Positions 1 to 9,165 of a DNA stretch of 64,000 bases are shown piece after piece. The notes beneath the pieces are model-generated. The model searched no databases, was not told the DNA's origin, and was given only the letters and a program-made list of their open reading frames with translations. This DNA comes from Streptomyces endocoffeicus (lineage in GTDB: Bacteria > Actinomycetota > Actinomycetes > Streptomycetales > Streptomycetaceae): the NCBI RefSeq assembly GCF_016741935.1, contig NZ_JAERRG010000010.1, positions 186,001 to 250,000 on the forward strand, in the 5' to 3' direction. Within the stretch, counting starts at the first letter, position 1, and every line of letters starts with the position of its first letter. The translations under genes and the position numbers were made by a program.

Positions 1-214
1 ACCACAGGTCCAGCCGCGACCAGTCGACCGCGTCGCGCGCCGGGGAGGCGCCGAGCGCGGCCAGCAGGCCGTTGCCGTTGCGCCCGCCGGTCAGGACGAC
101 CGAGGCCGAGCCACGGGCGGCCTGGGCGTCCACGATCTTCGTGATCAGCCGGGCCGCCGCGGCCTGGGCCATCAGCTCCTTGTCGCGGTGGACGACCACC
201 TGTGGTGCGGTCAT
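1..214 (-). CDS. pgl: 6-phosphogluconolactonase, N-terminal fragment
   Basis: Partial gene; the C-terminal part lies beyond the left edge. The enzyme hydrolyses 6-phosphogluconolactone to 6-phosphogluconate, the second step of the oxidative pentose phosphate pathway in the cytoplasm. About 71 residues are visible, beginning MTAPQVVVHRDKE, with VVLTGGRNGNGLLAAL matching the glycine-rich sugar-phosphate loop of the Pgl/DevB family. The ATG at 214 overlaps the opcA TGA as ATGA, so it is probably translationally coupled as the last visible gene of the tkt-tal-zwf-opcA-pgl operon. The identification leans on this conserved gene order as well as on the short visible sequence. Confidence 0.85.
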   Translation of the reverse strand, partial: MTAPQVVVHRDKELMAQAAAARLITKIVDAQAARGSASVVLTGGRNGNGLLAALGASPARDAVDWSRLDLW

Positions 215-1392
215 TTGTCCGCCTTCCCGTCCGCCTTCTGCTCCTGGGACTTCTGCTCCTGGGACTTCTGCTCCTGGGACTTCGGGGGGTGGGGCTTGGG
301 AACCGGCGGCTGTGCCGGTGCCTGCGGCGGGTTCTTCGGCGAGCCCGGAGCGTGCTCCGACGGCGTCTCCGGGTCCCGGGTCGGCAGCGGCGGCAGGTCC
401 GCGCCGGGCGGCACCACCTGGGTGGCCGGGGCGGCCTTGGCGTCCCGCTCCAGCGTCCCCACGCCGCCCTTGCCCAGCTTGCTCACGCCGAACTTCACCG
501 ACGACTCGTAGCTCTCGTCGGGGTCCAGCCGGCGCAGCTCCTCGGCGATCAGCTCCGACATCTCACGCCGCTGCAGCGCCACATGCCGGTCGGGCTGGCC
601 CGGCATCGCCAGCTCGGCCAGCGAGCCGTTCGCCCGGTCCAGGCAGATCACGCCGTCGGCCGTCTCCAGCCGCACCGCGGTCAGCCCGGGGCCCTCCGAG
701 ACCTGCCGGTCCACCGGCACCCCAAGACACTGGGCGAGCCACAGCGCGAGCAGCTCGCTGCTCGGGTTGTACGCCTCGCCCTCGACGACCGCGGAGGTGA
801 TCGGGGAGTGCCGCTGGTCCAGGGCCGCGGCCAGGACGCTGCGCCACGGGGTGATCCGGGTCCACGCCAGATCGGTGTCGCCCGGGGTGTAGGTCGCGGC
901 CCGCAGCCCCAGGGACGCCACCGGGTCCTCGGTGGCCTGGGCGTCGGTGATCCGGCGCTGGGCCAGCTTCCCGAGCAGGTCCTCGGCGGGGTGCTCGGGG
1001 GCGTCCTCCGGCCACCACACCACCACCGGGGCGTCCGGCAGCAGCAGCGGCAGGACCACCGAGTAGGCGTGGTTGGCGAGTTCGCCGTGCAGCCGCAGCA
1101 GCACCGTCTCGCCGGTGCCGGTCTCGCCGCCGACCCGCACCTCGGCGTCCATCCGGGCCATCTTGCGGTCGCGCGGCGACCGGCCCGGCCGCTTGATGAC
1201 GACCAGGGTGCGCGAGGGGTGCTCCTTGGACGCCTCGCTCGCCGCCCGCAGCGCGTCGTAGTGGTTGCCCTCGTCGGTGACGATGACGAGGGTGAGCACC
1301 ATGCCCACGGCCGGGGTGCCGGTGGCCCGGCGTGCCTGGACCAGGGCGGAGTTGATCCGGCTGGACGTGGTGTCCGTGAGATCGATGTTCAT
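211..1392 (-). CDS. opcA: Glucose-6-phosphate dehydrogenase assembly protein OpcA
   Basis: OpcA is an actinobacterial/cyanobacterial partner that assembles or activates glucose-6-phosphate dehydrogenase (Zwf). The first 300 or so residues carry the family core (MNIDLTDTTSSRINSAL at the N-terminus, the VVVWWPEDAP segment in the middle). The 393-residue product is longer than I would expect for the family, because the last 70 or so residues form a proline- then lysine-rich tail ending in three copies of SQEQK. It overlaps zwf upstream and pgl downstream by ATGA (1389-1392 and 211-214), which fits tight co-translation with zwf. The tail looks disordered and its length is probably variable between strains, since a 15-bp DNA repeat encodes part of it. 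Confidence 0.95.
   Translation of the reverse strand: MNIDLTDTTSSRINSALVQARRATGTPAVGMVLTLVIVTDEGNHYDALRAASEASKEHPSRTLVVIKRPGRSPRDRKMARMDAEVRVGGETGTGETVLLRLHGELANHAYSVVLPLLLPDAPVVVWWPEDAPEHPAEDLLGKLAQRRITDAQATEDPVASLGLRAATYTPGDTDLAWTRITPWRSVLAAALDQRHSPITSAVVEGEAYNPSSELLALWLAQCLGVPVDRQVSEGPGLTAVRLETADGVICLDRANGSLAELAMPGQPDRHVALQRREMSELIAEELRRLDPDESYESSVKFGVSKLGKGGVGTLERDAKAAPATQVVPPGADLPPLPTRDPETPSEHAPGSPKNPPQAPAQPPVPKPHPPKSQEQKSQEQKSQEQKADGKADK
236..280. repeat. Three perfect 15-bp tandem repeats in opcA
   Basis: The unit TTCTGCTCCTGGGAC is repeated three times without change. Read on the minus strand it encodes SQEQK repeats in the OpcA tail. Because the unit length is a multiple of three, copy-number change keeps the reading frame. 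Confidence 0.9.
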
Positions 1393-2912
1393 GGCCGCCG
1401 CCAGCTCCGTCCGTCTCGTGCGAGCATCTCGTCCGCGGCCTTCGGCCCCCAGGTCCCGGAGGTGTACTGCTCGGGCCTGCCGTGCTGGTCCCAGTACTCC
1501 TCGATCGGGTCCAGGATCCGCCAGGACTGCTCGACCTCCTCATGGCGGGGGAAGAGGTTCGCCTCGCCGAGCAGGACGTCCAGCAGCAGCCGCTCGTACG
1601 CCTCGGGGCTGGACTCGGTGAAGGACTCGCCGTACTGGAAGTCCATCGTCACGTCCCGGATCTCCATGGAGGTGCCGGGCACCTTGGAGCCGAACCGGAT
1701 GGTGACGCCCTCGTCCGGCTGCACCCGGATGACCAGGGCGTTCTGCCCGAGCTCCTGGGTGTCGGTGGTATCGAAGGGGGAGTGCGGGGCGCGCTGGAAG
1801 ACCACCGCGATCTCGGTGACCCGCCGCCCCAGCCGCTTGCCGGTGCGCAGGTAGAAGGGGACACCCGCCCAGCGGCGGTTGTCGATCTCCAGCTTGATCG
1901 CGGCGTAGGTGTCGGTCTTCGAGTGGGGGTCGATGCCCTCCTCCTCGAGGTAGCCGTGCACCTCCTCGCCGCCCTGCCAGCCGGGGGCGTACTGGGCGCG
2001 CACCGTGTGCTTGCCCAGATCCTTGGGCAGCTTGACCGCCCTGAGCGCCTTCAGCTTCTCGGTGACCAGGGAGGACGCGTCGAAGGAGGCGGGCTCCTCC
2101 ATGGCGGTCAGCGCGAGCAGCTGCAGCAGGTGGTTCTGGATGACGTCGCGGGCCGCGCCGATGCCGTCGTAGTAGCCCGCGCGCCCGCCGATGCCGATGT
2201 CCTCGGCCATGGTGATCTGTACGTGGTCGACGTACGACCGGTTCCAGATCGGCTCGAACATCGTGTTGGCGAAGCGCAGCGCCAGGATGTTCTGGACCGT
2301 CTCCTTGCCCAGGTAGTGGTCGATCCGGAAGACGTCACTGGGCCGGAAGACCTCGTGGACGACCTGGTTGAGATCCTGGGCGCTCTTCAGGTCGTGGCCG
2401 AAGGGCTTCTCGATGACCGCGCGCCGCCAGGAGTCGCCCTGCCCGTGCGACAGCCCGTGCTTCTTGAGCTGCTGGACGACGCTGGGGAAGAACTTCGGCG
2501 GGACCGACAGATAGAAGGCGAAGTTGCCGCCGGTGCCGCGTGCCTTGTCGAGTTCCTCTATGGTCGCCCGCAGCCGGACGAACGCCTCGTCGTCGTCGAA
2601 CACGCCGGGGACAAAGCGGAACCCCTCGGCCAGCTGCTGCCAGACCTCCTCGCGGAACGGGGTCCGCGCGTGCTCCTTGACCGCGTCGTGCACGACCTGG
2701 GCGAAGTCCTCGTTCTCCCAGTCGCGGCGGGCGAAGCCGACGAGCGAGAAGCCCGGGGGCAGCAGCCCGCGGTTGGCCAGGTCGTAGATGGCCGGCATCA
2801 GCTTCTTACGGGACAGGTCGCCCGTGACGCCGAAGATCACGAGGCCGGACGGCCCCGCGATGCGCGGGAGCCGTCGGTCTCGTGGGTCACGCAGCGGATT
2901 GCTGCTGCTCAC
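1389..2912 (-). CDS. zwf: Glucose-6-phosphate 1-dehydrogenase
   Basis: Oxidises glucose-6-phosphate to 6-phosphogluconolactone, the entry step of the oxidative pentose phosphate pathway and a main NADPH source. The 507-residue product has the normal family length. The dinucleotide-binding loop GVTGDL is at residues 28-33 and the substrate/catalytic signature RIDHYLGKE is near residue 195, including the conserved histidine. The start is GTG at 2912, giving MSSSNPLRDP. It lies 4 bp downstream of tal and overlaps opcA by ATGA, so it is inside the operon. No truncation or unusual feature is visible. Confidence 0.97.
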   Translation of the reverse strand: MSSSNPLRDPRDRRLPRIAGPSGLVIFGVTGDLSRKKLMPAIYDLANRGLLPPGFSLVGFARRDWENEDFAQVVHDAVKEHARTPFREEVWQQLAEGFRFVPGVFDDDEAFVRLRATIEELDKARGTGGNFAFYLSVPPKFFPSVVQQLKKHGLSHGQGDSWRRAVIEKPFGHDLKSAQDLNQVVHEVFRPSDVFRIDHYLGKETVQNILALRFANTMFEPIWNRSYVDHVQITMAEDIGIGGRAGYYDGIGAARDVIQNHLLQLLALTAMEEPASFDASSLVTEKLKALRAVKLPKDLGKHTVRAQYAPGWQGGEEVHGYLEEEGIDPHSKTDTYAAIKLEIDNRRWAGVPFYLRTGKRLGRRVTEIAVVFQRAPHSPFDTTDTQELGQNALVIRVQPDEGVTIRFGSKVPGTSMEIRDVTMDFQYGESFTESSPEAYERLLLDVLLGEANLFPRHEEVEQSWRILDPIEEYWDQHGRPEQYTSGTWGPKAADEMLARDGRSWRRP

Positions 2913-2916
2913 GTCT

Positions 2917-4035
2917 TCACGCCTCCGAGGGTGCGAGGCGCTTGAGCTCCGCCTCGGTGGACTTCAGCAGGTCGTTCCAGGAGGACTCGAACTTCTCGAC
3001 GCCCTCGTCCTCCAGCACCTGGACGACGTCGTCGTAGGAGATCCCGATCCCGGCCAGCGCGTCGAGGTCGGCCTTGGCCTGCTCGTACGTGCCGCGCACG
3101 GCGTCACCGCTGATCTCGCCGTGGTCGGCGACCGCCTCCAGGGTGGCCTCCGGCATGGTGTTGACGGTGCCGGGGGCGACCAGGTCCACGACGTACATGG
3201 TGTCCTTGTACGCCGGGTCCTTGACACCGGTCGAGGCCCACAGCGGACGCTGCTTGTTGGCGTTCGCCCGGTCCAGGACGGCCCAGCGGTCGGAGCTGAA
3301 GACCTCCTCGTACGCCTGGTACGCGAGGCGGGCGTTGGCGACGGCGGCCTTGCCGCGCAGCGCCTTGGCCTCATCGGTGCCGAGCTTGTCGATGCGCTTG
3401 TCGATCTCGGTGTCCACGCGGGAGACGAAGAAGGACGCCACCGAGTGGATCTTCTGCAGGTCGAGGCCCGCGGCCTTGGCCTTCTCCAGACCGGCCAGGA
3501 AGGCGTCCATGACCGCGCGGTACCGCTCCAGGGAGAAGATCAGCGTGACATTGACGCTGATGCCCAGGCCGATCACCTCGGTGATCGCGGGCAGCCCCGC
3601 CTCGGTCGCCGGGATCTTGATGAAGGTGTTGGGCCGGTCCACCAGCCAGGCCAGCTGCTTGGCCTCGGCGATGGTGGCGGCCGTGTTGTGGGCCAGGCGC
3701 GGGTCCACCTCGATGGAGACCCGGCCGTCCTGGCCGCCCGTCGCGTCGTACACCGGCCGGAGGATGTCGGCCGCGTCGCGGACGTCCGCCGTGGTGATCA
3801 TGCGGACGGCTTCCTCGACGGTGACCCCGCGGACCGCGAGGTCGGCCACCTGCTGCTGGTAGCCGTCGCCGCCGGAGATCGCCTTCTGGAAGATCGACGG
3901 GTTGGTGGTGACGCCTACGACATGCTGCTGGTCGATCAGCTCGGCCAGATTGCCGGAGGTGATCCTCTTGCGGGAGAGGTCGTCGAGCCAGATCGCGACG
4001 CCTTCGTCGGCCAGCCGCTTGAGTGCGTCTGTCAT
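2917..4035 (-). CDS. tal: Transaldolase
   Basis: Transfers a dihydroxyacetone unit between sugar phosphates in the non-oxidative pentose phosphate pathway. The 372-residue length and the motifs TTNPSIFQKAI near residue 40 and FIKIPATEAG near residue 138, which contains the Schiff-base lysine, match the actinobacterial long transaldolase class. I start it at the ATG at 4035 (MTDALKRLADEG); the open frame continues far upstream, but that part is only antisense to tkt. tkt ends 44 bp upstream and zwf starts 4 bp downstream. Confidence 0.97.
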   Translation of the reverse strand: MTDALKRLADEGVAIWLDDLSRKRITSGNLAELIDQQHVVGVTTNPSIFQKAISGGDGYQQQVADLAVRGVTVEEAVRMITTADVRDAADILRPVYDATGGQDGRVSIEVDPRLAHNTAATIAEAKQLAWLVDRPNTFIKIPATEAGLPAITEVIGLGISVNVTLIFSLERYRAVMDAFLAGLEKAKAAGLDLQKIHSVASFFVSRVDTEIDKRIDKLGTDEAKALRGKAAVANARLAYQAYEEVFSSDRWAVLDRANANKQRPLWASTGVKDPAYKDTMYVVDLVAPGTVNTMPEATLEAVADHGEISGDAVRGTYEQAKADLDALAGIGISYDDVVQVLEDEGVEKFESSWNDLLKSTEAELKRLAPSEA

Positions 4036-4079
4036 GGGGTGTGTTCTCCTACTCGTCGCACTTACGTCGTCTGTGGAGG

Positions 4080-6158
4080 TCAGCGCCCGGCGTCGGCGAG
4101 GGACTCGCGGGCGGCGGTGACCACGGCCTCGGCGGTGAGGCCGAACTCCCGGAAGAGCACCTTGTAGTCGGCCGAGGCGCCGAAGTGCTCCAGCGAGACG
4201 ATGCGGCCGGCCTCGCCGACGTAGCGGTACCAGGTCAGGCCGATACCCGCCTCGACGGCCACCCGAGCCTTGACGGACGGCGGCAGCACTGTCTCCCGGT
4301 ACCCCTTGTCCTGCTCCTCGAACCACTCGACCGAGGGCATTGACACCACGCGGGTGGGAATCCCGGCGGCCTGGAGCTGCTCGCGCGCCTCCACGGCGAG
4401 CTGCACCTCGGAACCGGTGCCGATGAGGATGACCCGCGGCTGACCGCCCTCGGCCTCGAAGAGGACGTAGCCGCCCTTGGCGGCGTTCTCGTCGGCCTCG
4501 TAGGTCGGCACGTTCTGCCGGGTCAGGGCCAGGCCGTGCGGAGCCGGGTTCGCGGTGTGGCGGCGGGTGATCTCCCGCCAGGCGATGGCCGTCTCGTTGG
4601 CGTCGGCCGGGCGGACCACGTTCAGGCCCGGGATGGCGCGCAGCACGGACAGGTGCTCCACCGGCTGGTGGGTCGGGCCGTCCTCGCCGAGGCCGATGGA
4701 GTCGTGCGTCCACACGTAGGTGACCGGCAGCTTCATCAGCGCGGCGAGCCGGACGGCCGGGCGCATGTAGTCGGAGAAGACCAGGAAGGTGCCGCCGTAG
4801 ACACGGGTGTTGCCGTGCAGGGCGATGCCGTTCATGGTCGAGCCCATGGCGTGCTCGCGGATGCCGAAGTGGATCGTGCGGCCGTACGGGTCGGCCTCCG
4901 GCAGCGGGTTGCCTTTCGGGAGGAAGGACGAGGACGCGTCGATCGTGGTGTTGTTGGAGCCCGCGAGGTCGGCGGAGCCGCCCCACAGCTCGGGGAGCAC
5001 CCCGCCGAGCGCCTTGAGCACCTGGCCGGACGCCTTACGGGTGGCGACGTCCTTGCCCGGCTCGAAGACCGGCAGTGCGCTCTCCCAGCCCTCGGGCAGC
5101 TCGCCCGCGGTGATCCGGTCGAACAGGGTGGCCCGCTCGGAGTTGGCGTTCCGCCACTCCTGGAGCTTCTTGTCCCAGGCGGCGTGGGCCTCGCGGCCGC
5201 GCTCGACCAGGGCGCGGGTGTGGTTGATGACGTCCGTGTCGACCGCGAAGTGCTGCTCGGGGTCGAAGCCGAGGACGCGCTTGGTGGCGGCGACCTCGTC
5301 GGCGCCGAGCGCCGAGCCGTGGGACGCCTCGGTGTTCTGCGCGTTCGGGGCGGGCCAGGCGATGATCGTACGGGCCGCGATGATCGAGGGGCGCTCGGTC
5401 TCGGCCTGCGCCGCCTTGAGCGCCGCGTGCAGCGCGTGGATGTCGAAGTCGCCGCTCTCGGACTGCTCGATGCGCTGGACGTGCCAGCCGTACGCCTCGT
5501 AGCGCTTCAGCACGTCCTCGGAGAGCGCGGTCGCGGTGTCGCCCTCGATCGAGATGTGGTTGTCGTCGTACAGGGCGACGATGCTGCCCAGCTTCTGGTG
5601 GCCGGCCAGCGAGGACGCCTCGGCGGAGATGCCCTCCTCCAGGTCGCCGTCGGAGACGATCGCCCAGATGGTGTGGTCGAACGGAGAGGCGCCCTCGGGC
5701 GCCTCCGGGTCGAACAGGCCACGCTCATAGCGGGCTGCCATCGCCATGCCCACCGCGTTGGCGATGCCCTGGCCCAGCGGGCCGGTGGTGGTCTCGACAC
5801 CGGTGGTGTGGCCGAACTCGGGGTGGCCCGGGGTCTTGCTGCCCCAGGTGCGGAACGACCGCAGATCGTCGAGCTCAAGACCGAAGCCCGCCAGGTACAG
5901 CTGGACGTAGAGGGTCAGGCTGGTGTGCCCGGGGGAGAGGACGAAGCGGTCCCGGCCCGCCCAGCCCGCGTCGGAGGGGTCGTGCCGCATCAGCTTCTGG
6001 AAGAGCAGGTACGCGGCGGGCGCGAGGCTCATGGCCGTGCCAGGGTGGCCGTTACCGACCTTCTGTACGGAGTCCATGGCCAGGACTCGGGCCGTGTCGA
6101 CGGCTCGCTGGTCCAGATCGGTCCACTCGAGGTCTGTGGTAGTCGGCTTTGTGCTCAC
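4080..6158 (-). CDS. tkt: Transketolase
   Basis: Thiamine-diphosphate enzyme that moves two-carbon ketol units in the non-oxidative pentose phosphate pathway. At 692 residues it has the usual length. GNGHPG with the conserved histidine is at residues 35-40, the thiamine-diphosphate motif begins at SDGDLEEG (about residue 160), and the middle pyrimidine-binding and C-terminal domains follow. The start is GTG at 6158 (MSTKPTTTDL). It is the first gene of the leftward operon tkt-tal-zwf-opcA-pgl and is divergent from ctaB across a 383-bp spacer. Confidence 0.97.
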   Translation of the reverse strand: MSTKPTTTDLEWTDLDQRAVDTARVLAMDSVQKVGNGHPGTAMSLAPAAYLLFQKLMRHDPSDAGWAGRDRFVLSPGHTSLTLYVQLYLAGFGLELDDLRSFRTWGSKTPGHPEFGHTTGVETTTGPLGQGIANAVGMAMAARYERGLFDPEAPEGASPFDHTIWAIVSDGDLEEGISAEASSLAGHQKLGSIVALYDDNHISIEGDTATALSEDVLKRYEAYGWHVQRIEQSESGDFDIHALHAALKAAQAETERPSIIAARTIIAWPAPNAQNTEASHGSALGADEVAATKRVLGFDPEQHFAVDTDVINHTRALVERGREAHAAWDKKLQEWRNANSERATLFDRITAGELPEGWESALPVFEPGKDVATRKASGQVLKALGGVLPELWGGSADLAGSNNTTIDASSSFLPKGNPLPEADPYGRTIHFGIREHAMGSTMNGIALHGNTRVYGGTFLVFSDYMRPAVRLAALMKLPVTYVWTHDSIGLGEDGPTHQPVEHLSVLRAIPGLNVVRPADANETAIAWREITRRHTANPAPHGLALTRQNVPTYEADENAAKGGYVLFEAEGGQPRVILIGTGSEVQLAVEAREQLQAAGIPTRVVSMPSVEWFEEQDKGYRETVLPPSVKARVAVEAGIGLTWYRYVGEAGRIVSLEHFGASADYKVLFREFGLTAEAVVTAARESLADAGR

Positions 6159-6541
6159 CCTGAGTCAGGGCTCCTCTCCACAATGTCGAAATCCGGTGAC
6201 CGTATGTACACCGGCGATGTCGAGCCTACCCCTGGAACAACGGTCATCTTTTCGAGTTCCACCCAACGGGATAAGGAACGAATTCCGAGGTTGCCGCATT
6301 CCCTCCGGGGCCCGTCCGAAGGGCGTCCCGAGCCCTACGGAAGGCGCCGTTCCGGGCCCGGCCGGGCCCGCCGTCCCCCGGGTGTGGCCGCCTTACGGGC
6401 GCCTTGCCGCGCCCCTACAACACGAGGGACCCCGGCGGCGGGCGGCGTATCCGCTACGTCTAGAGTGGCGTGGTACGCGCAAGTCTTTACCGGCTCTTCA
6501 TGTCCGGTGCTTGCTGGTTCTTGCTTCCACCAGGGGTGTGC
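6159..6541. other. Divergent intergenic region, tkt / ctaB
   Basis: 383 bp without a gene. It must hold the promoters for the leftward tkt operon and rightward ctaB. The only element I would name is a -10-like TAGAGT at 6461-6466 facing ctaB. I do not see a convincing -35 for it, nor a clear tkt promoter. An open frame extends ctaB upstream to 6470, but nothing in it looks like CtaB. Confidence 0.5.
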
Positions 6542-7492
6542 GTGACGGCCGTCGAATCCCGTCCTGCGGGGGTGCTCGAGACGAGCGAAACGAGCTCCGG
6601 TCACCGGCCGTTCGGGGCCCGTGTCATGGCGTTCGTGGCGCTGACGAAGCCGCGCGTCATCGAATTGCTGCTGATGACGACGGTGCCGGTCATGTTCCTG
6701 GCCGCCCAGGGCGTCCCGGATCTGTGGCTGGTGGTCGCCACCTGCGTCGGCGGCTATCTGTCGGCCGGCGGCGCCGCCGCGTTCAACATGTATTACGACC
6801 GGGACATCGACGCGCTGATGGAGCGCACCGCGCAGCGCCCGCTCGTGACCGGCATGGTCTCGCCGCGCGAATGCCTCGTTTTCGCCTTCGCGCTCGCGGC
6901 GGGGTCGACGGCCTGGTTCTGGGTGCTGGTCAACCCGCTGTCCGCGATGCTGTCGCTCGGTGCGCTGGCCTTCTACGTCGTCGTCTACACGATGTTGCTC
7001 AAGCGCCGCACTTCGCAGAACATCGTCTGGGGCGGCATCGCGGGCTGCATGCCCGTGCTCATCGGCTGGTCCTCGGTGACCAACGAGGTCTCCTGGGCCG
7101 CCGTCATCCTCTTCCTCGTCATCTTCTTCTGGACGCCGCCGCACTACTGGCCGCTGTCGATGAAGGTCAAGGACGACTACGAGCGGGCCAGCGTGCCGAT
7201 GCTGCCGGTGATCGCGGGCAACAAGGCGGTCGCGCGCCAGATCGTCCTCTACAGCTGGGCCATGGTCGGCGTCTCGCTGCTGCTGTGGCCGCTGGGCTAC
7301 ACCGGCTGGTTCTACCCGGCGGTCGCGGCCGTGCTGGGCGGGTTCTGGCTCAAGGAGGCGCACGGTCTCCAGGCGCGCGCCCGGGCCGGGGTCACGGGCG
7401 CGAAGCTCAAGGAGATGCGGCTGTTCCACTGGTCGATCACCTATGTGTCGCTGCTGTTCGTCGCCGTGGCCGTGGACCCTTTCCTGCGGTGA
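6542..7492 (+). CDS. ctaB: Protohaem IX farnesyltransferase (haem O synthase)
   Basis: Integral membrane prenyltransferase that adds a farnesyl group to haem B to make haem O, needed for aa3-type cytochrome oxidase. It has about nine hydrophobic segments and the two aspartate-rich prenyltransferase motifs, NMYYDRDID near residue 82 and KDDYERASVP near residue 209. I choose the GTG at 6542 (316 residues, family-like length), preceded by AGGGG with about 6 nt spacing; the upstream extension to 6470 has no family similarity that I can see. ctaA, the next enzyme of haem A synthesis, is 2.6 kb away, facing it. Confidence 0.95.
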   Translation: MTAVESRPAGVLETSETSSGHRPFGARVMAFVALTKPRVIELLLMTTVPVMFLAAQGVPDLWLVVATCVGGYLSAGGAAAFNMYYDRDIDALMERTAQRPLVTGMVSPRECLVFAFALAAGSTAWFWVLVNPLSAMLSLGALAFYVVVYTMLLKRRTSQNIVWGGIAGCMPVLIGWSSVTNEVSWAAVILFLVIFFWTPPHYWPLSMKVKDDYERASVPMLPVIAGNKAVARQIVLYSWAMVGVSLLLWPLGYTGWFYPAVAAVLGGFWLKEAHGLQARARAGVTGAKLKEMRLFHWSITYVSLLFVAVAVDPFLR

Positions 7493-7516
7493 TTACCGGC
7501 GGGTAGCATCGGCTGT

Positions 7517-7942
7517 ATGGCAGACACCACTCAGCCGGAGACACCCGAGAGCGGCGAGTCCGCCGCCCAGCCCTCCGCGCCGGAAGCACCGGCCAAGCCG
7601 CCGAAGCCGCCCAAGCCGTCCAAGGACGAGAAGCGGGCCGAGCGGCTCGCCCGCCAGATCACGGCCTTCGCCGGGAGCCACGGCGGCGCCGAGGGGCAGA
7701 TCGCGCACATCGGGCGCGGCGCCGTCCGGATCGCCCTCGTCGGCGCCGACGGCGAATGGGGCGTCCTCGTGGCCCCCTCCCAGGACAGCGCGCGCCGCGC
7801 CGCCGAGATCGCCGGGCTGACCGTCAAGGACGACTTCGACGGCGAGCTCGCCGCCAAGGTCCGCACCGGTCCGTACGAGTGGACGCGCATGGCGGGCATC
7901 CAGCTCGGCGGACCCGGCAACCCTCCGGCAGCCGCCTCGTAG
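7517..7942 (+). CDS. Conserved hypothetical protein next to ctaB
   Basis: 141 residues, not recognised as a characterised family. Residues 1-45 are rich in proline, alanine, lysine and glutamate (KPPKPPKPSKDEK) and look disordered. The remainder is a compact alpha/beta-looking domain containing GAVRIALVGADGEWGVLVAP, with no catalytic motif, signal peptide or membrane segment. It starts 25 bp after ctaB on the same strand and probably shares its transcript. From memory of Streptomyces genomes, a gene of this kind sits beside ctaB in several species, but I cannot assign a role. Confidence 0.7.
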   Translation: MADTTQPETPESGESAAQPSAPEAPAKPPKPPKPSKDEKRAERLARQITAFAGSHGGAEGQIAHIGRGAVRIALVGADGEWGVLVAPSQDSARRAAEIAGLTVKDDFDGELAAKVRTGPYEWTRMAGIQLGGPGNPPAAAS

Positions 7943-8028
7943 AACGCCTGAGAACGGGTCCGGCGACACCTCGTGCCCCTTCCGTCCGTTAAGCCCGTCG
8001 ATGCCGGAGGGCGAGGAGGCGGGCGGCG

Positions 8029-9165
8029 ATGCACGAGGCGACGGACTCCCCGGACACCGTGGGCCCGCCGACCGGTCCGGTCCCCCGCGACGGGCCGGGC
8101 CCGGCGGCGGGGCCGATCACCCTGCCGCCGCTGGTCGACCAGCACAGCCACGGCACGGTCGACGGCGAGCTCGGGGTCGGCTCGTTCGAAACCCATCTGG
8201 CGGCCGCCGCCGGGTCCGGGGCGGCCCCGGCCGGCACCACCTTCTTCGACAGCTGGACCGGCCTCGCGGTGCGCCGCTGGTGCCCCCCGCTGCTGGGCAT
8301 GGAGCCCCACTGCGCGCCCGTCAGCTATCTCGCCCGCCGCCGTGAGCTGGGCGCCTACCGCGCCGCGCGGCTGCTGCTGCGCGGCGCCGGCATCGGCACC
8401 TTCCTGCTGGAGTCCGGCGCCCGGGACGGCCTCAGCACCCCGGACGAACTGGCCGCGGCCGCCGACGGCACGGTCCTCGAGGTGGTCCGGCTGGAGCCGC
8501 TGGCCGAGCAGGTCGCCGACACCTCCGGCACGGTCGACGCCTTCATCGGCAACACCGCGGAGGCGCTGTACGCGGCGGCCCAGCACGCGACCGCCTTCGC
8601 CATGGGGATCGCCTTCTGCGACGAGATCCCGCCCGACCCGCGCGAGGTGCGGCGCGCCGCCGCCCGCTGGCTCGCGCTCACCGTCCGCCCGGCCCCGGGC
8701 CGCGCCCCCGACCCCGCGCTCGCCCAGCATCTGCTGTGGAGCGCCGTGGCGACCGGCCTTCCGGTGCAGCTGCACTGTGCCGATCCGCAGTCGCTCATCG
8801 GCTTCCTGCGGGCCACGGCGGGCTTCGGCACCGATCTGGTGCTGCTGCCGGACCGGCCGCACCACCGGCGGGCGGCCCAGCTCGCCGCGGCCTTCCCGCA
8901 TGTCTACGCGGACGCCGGGCCGCGGCCCGGGGAGACCCTGGGCGAGGCGCCGTTCGGCAAGCTGCTGTTCTCGACGGGCGCGCGGGCGCTGCCGGAGCTG
9001 TATGTGACCGCGTCCCGGCTGTTCGGCCGGGCCATGGCCCGGCTGGCGGAGGAGTGGGTCGGCGAGGGGATCTGCACCCGGGCCGAGGCCCAGCGGATCG
9101 CCGGGCTGGTCGCGGCCGGGACCGCGCGCCGGGTCTACCGGCTGGACGCGGCCGGTTCGGGCTGA
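8029..9165 (+). CDS. Amidohydrolase-family protein
   Basis: 378 residues resembling metal-dependent TIM-barrel amidohydrolases (amidohydrolase-2/FluG-like). The HxH metal motif is in DQHSHG (His39 and His41), a later metal-ligand candidate is in LPVQLHCAD, and the C-terminus (LLFSTGARALPELY) resembles the end of the barrel where a conserved aspartate normally lies; here the region reads FSTGA, with no obvious aspartate. Substrate unknown. The first 30 residues are Pro/Gly-rich. Its 3' end overlaps the convergent ctaA gene by 31 bp. A true amidohydrolase role is inferred from fold motifs only. Confidence 0.75.
   Translation: MHEATDSPDTVGPPTGPVPRDGPGPAAGPITLPPLVDQHSHGTVDGELGVGSFETHLAAAAGSGAAPAGTTFFDSWTGLAVRRWCPPLLGMEPHCAPVSYLARRRELGAYRAARLLLRGAGIGTFLLESGARDGLSTPDELAAAADGTVLEVVRLEPLAEQVADTSGTVDAFIGNTAEALYAAAQHATAFAMGIAFCDEIPPDPREVRRAAARWLALTVRPAPGRAPDPALAQHLLWSAVATGLPVQLHCADPQSLIGFLRATAGFGTDLVLLPDRPHHRRAAQLAAAFPHVYADAGPRPGETLGEAPFGKLLFSTGARALPELYVTASRLFGRAMARLAEEWVGEGICTRAEAQRIAGLVAAGTARRVYRLDAAGSG

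Noticed and set aside
202..1854. Long plus-strand frame of 550 codons across opcA and zwf
   Set aside because: Composition is the Arg/Gly/His-rich pattern of antisense frames in GC-rich DNA. opcA and zwf on the other strand have clear family motifs and coupled starts.
4536..6545. 669-codon plus-strand frame opposite tkt
   Set aside because: It is a shadow of the transketolase gene, with no recognisable domain and a shadow-type composition.
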